Source: Entophlyctis helioformis
Taxonomy: Eukaryota > Chytridiomycota > Chytridiomycetes > Chytridiales > Chytriomycetaceae
Direction: 5' to 3'
Length of the DNA: 19,453 nt
Assembly (NCBI GenBank): GCA_025526915.1
Contig: JAHLKH010000334.1
Span: 1-19,453, forward strand
Part shown: positions 17,515 through 19,453 of the stretch, in pieces
Layout: every line of letters starts with the position of its first letter
How positions within the stretch are numbered: position 1 is the first letter of the stretch
Notes under the pieces: generated by a model
Seen by the model: only the letters and a program-made list of their open reading frames with translations
The model's database searches: none
Told to the model about the DNA's origin: nothing
Program-made: the position numbers and the translations under genes

Positions 17515-19453
17515 ATGGCCGTCGAGCGCTCGCCCCAGCCCGCGGCTCGCTCGGCTGCCGCCCCCTTGGGCACCGACCAGGACCTCCTTGGCGAGGCCTC
17601 GTTCGATACGGCCCGCTCGTTCATCGACGCCACCCCCCCAAGGTTCCAGCACCGCCCCGACCCTGCGGGTACGTCGTCCGTCTTGATGGCCGACTCTGCT
17701 CTGGGCGCGTCTTTTGGCGCCTCACCAGCGCGCCGCCACTCCTCGGCCGATCTGTTGGGCCGCCACGATGCAGACGCTGGTCGGCGCCAAGAGGCGTTCC
17801 TCTCCAGCACGCCGGCCGTCCAGCCTGGCGCTGGGAGTGCCCCCAGGCGACCCTTCACCATCACTGGAGAGCACATGTTCTACGAACTCGTGCGCCTCCA
17901 CACGGGGGCGTCAGACACCAGCCGAGCACTCAAGGCAACCACATCATCTGCGGCCGCTGCCCACGCGGCCATCGATGATCTGCGGCTGCAGCTGCAGGCC
18001 GACCGCGACACTGCCGCCAGGCAGGCTGAGGCCTACTCCAACGCCACCCAGCTCCACCATCAATGCCTGGTGGCACTCTTTGACTCTGTCGAGGCCAACT
18101 CAGAGGCCATACGGGGCCTGCAGAAGAGCGTCGCCAACACGTCGGAATCCGTGATTGCACTGGAGCAGGTCTTCTCAGATGCCGTTGCCAAGGCCACCAA
18201 AACGGCAAATGCCGCGTTGGCGCAGGCCTCAGCCACGGCGACCCTGCTTGCGGAGCATCCGGTCCAGGCACTTGGGTCCTCGGTGGACTCGCGTCCGGCC
18301 CCCGCGTCTGGATCCTCGGTGGATGCTCGCCTGCCAGCAGTCGTGGATGCCCGTGCACCAAACTTGGCCAAGGTGTTCTCGGAGTCGCTTGGCAGACAGG
18401 CGCCGTTCAACGGCCTTGTCATGGTCAAGGGCTCGCAGCTGACGGTCAACTGGAACGCCACTCGCGAGAGCCTTGAGCCGTTCGTCCTTGCCATTGAGAT
18501 GGCCTACAAGAGCGCCTGCAGGCGACCGGCGTGGACGCGATCCCCCTGAGCGACATTGGCGCAACCCTCCTGACGCTCCTCACAGGCGAGGCCCGCGTAT
18601 TTGCCACCGCCTGGTTCAAGTCGCTCAAGACAGACGATCCGCCCCCGACGCTCGCCCACTTCCTTGCGGACCTCGTGTCGCGCCACAGTGCCCCGGAACG
18701 AGTCCGAGGCCAGGCTCGCCAGAAGCTGGAGCGTGACTTTGCGCCCACTGAGTGCCATGGCCGTGTCCCGCAGGATTGGCTACATGCAGCCGAGCGGCTG
18801 TTTGGTGACGCCCAGCTTACGGAGGCGGAGATGCTCACATTCCTCCGCACGCGCATCAAGGACAAGCCCGAGGCGTGGGATTCGCTCACGACCTACTCGG
18901 CCCTCCGCGAGGCGTTCATCAAGCGACACTCAGGCGCGGAGGAACACGAGCGTAACATTGCAATTGCCACTGCCCTCGCCAACGCTCACAAGGCCCAAGA
19001 CGCCAAGTCGACGCCCAGCTCTGGCAAGACAGCCGCCGCGTCGCCGCGTTCTTGGAGCTCCTCATCGCCCAAGGCCACTCCTGCGCCTTCCGGCAGTAGC
19101 AGCGCGTCGGAGACGCGCAAGGCTGCCTCGCCTGCTGCGACAGCCGACCATGCTGGCCGATCGCCTAGCCAGCGCCCGCCCCACTCTAAGGTCGGGCGCA
19201 TCGCGGCAAAGGCCAAGGCACCCGGGTACGTTCACTCGCCCCCTTTGGCTCCTCCTGCTCCTGCGGCTAAGCACGCTTCGGCGGCTAAGCCTGCAGCCGT
19301 GCGTAAGCCCAATGCTGACACCGAATCTCCATCGGTCCCTGCCCGTGACGACGGCGCACCAGCAATGGCTCCGGCTCGCGGTCGCTCGAAACCATCTCGT
19401 CGTTCTCAGACGACGGGACGCAGTACAGCGACGCAGACGAAGAAGAGTGACCC
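17515..19453 (+). CDS. Retrotransposon Gag-like polyprotein, frameshifted, incomplete at right edge
   Basis: Gag forms the capsid-like particle of LTR retrotransposons. The frame opens at ATG 17515 and runs to K332 (18510), where it would stop at 18549. The -1 frame continues with coherent protein (ERLQATGVDAIPLSDIG) to the window edge, so one base appears lost near 18510. Residues about 120-245 are Ala-rich and helical (EHMFYELVRLHTG, LFDSVEANSEAIRGLQKSV). After the break, GEARVFATAWFKSLK, LAHFLADLVSRHS and LTEAEMLTFLRTRIKDKP fit the order of the retrotransposon Gag domain, seen in Ty3/Gypsy-type elements. A long Ser/Pro/Ala/Lys-rich tail follows; no CCHC knuckle, protease or polymerase is reached before 19453. 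The T-run and CAG just before the ATG look like a splice acceptor. The Gag assignment rests on pattern and composition, not on an invariant motif. Confidence 0.65.

Noticed and set aside
18505..18515. Programmed -1 ribosomal frameshift in Gag
   Set aside because: No X XXY YYZ heptamer is present at the switch, and both halves belong to the Gag region and not to a Gag/Pol boundary; a lost base is simpler.

Overview
The window is eukaryotic nuclear DNA, most likely from a fungus. Coding exons are GC-rich, and every gene model needs short introns (about 50-185 bp) with GT...AG borders, often GTGAGT, GTAAGT or GTACGT donors. The content is an Argonaute gene, a KDZ-type transposase gene, a retrotransposon Gag-like frame and much repeat-rich spacer. 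I cannot fix the lineage; an early-diverging fungus or a basidiomycete would fit. No rRNA, tRNA or CRISPR array was seen.

Layout. (1) 1-2098, minus: 5' part of an Argonaute gene (N domain with an internal RGG-rich loop, linker 1, PAZ, linker 2, start of MID), cut by the left edge, with one apparent 1-nt frameshift near 185. (2) 2099-4540: GC-rich spacer with small palindromes and direct repeats, no convincing gene. (3) 4541-8546, plus: a ten-exon KDZ (Kyakuja-Dileera-Zisupton) transposase gene whose exons join in frame but which carries an in-frame TGA at 6443, and a second TGA at 8365 that is either the true stop or another nonsense change. (4) 8547-10117: a spacer poor in CpG and very rich in TpG/CpA. 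(5) 10118-13940, minus: an intact eight-exon gene for a 981-residue protein I do not recognise, with a bipartite NLS, an AT-hook, long Ser/Pro/Ala/Gln-rich segments and an RG repeat. It converges on the transposase gene, and all seven of its introns are phase 1. (6) 13941-17514: spacer dense in repeats: a CCGAG-type repeat, an array of four perfect hairpins with 3-nt loops, five 28-29 bp units each with a CCAAT box, three copies of a repeat carrying CACGTG sites every 9 bp (two of them inverted around about 1.06 kb), a duplicated double-hairpin block and a 115-nt cytosine-free tract. (7) 17515-19453, plus: a retrotransposon Gag-like frame open to the right edge after one apparent 1-nt frameshift.

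How it fits together. Argonaute is an RNA-silencing effector, and the other recognisable genes belong to mobile elements, so the window looks like a host silencing gene beside a transposon-rich tract. The 981-residue protein is the least explained part. It is DNA-binding-like by motif, undamaged, and next to a damaged transposase, so it may be an accessory gene of the KDZ element or an unrelated host gene. All gene models were spliced by eye and need transcript support.
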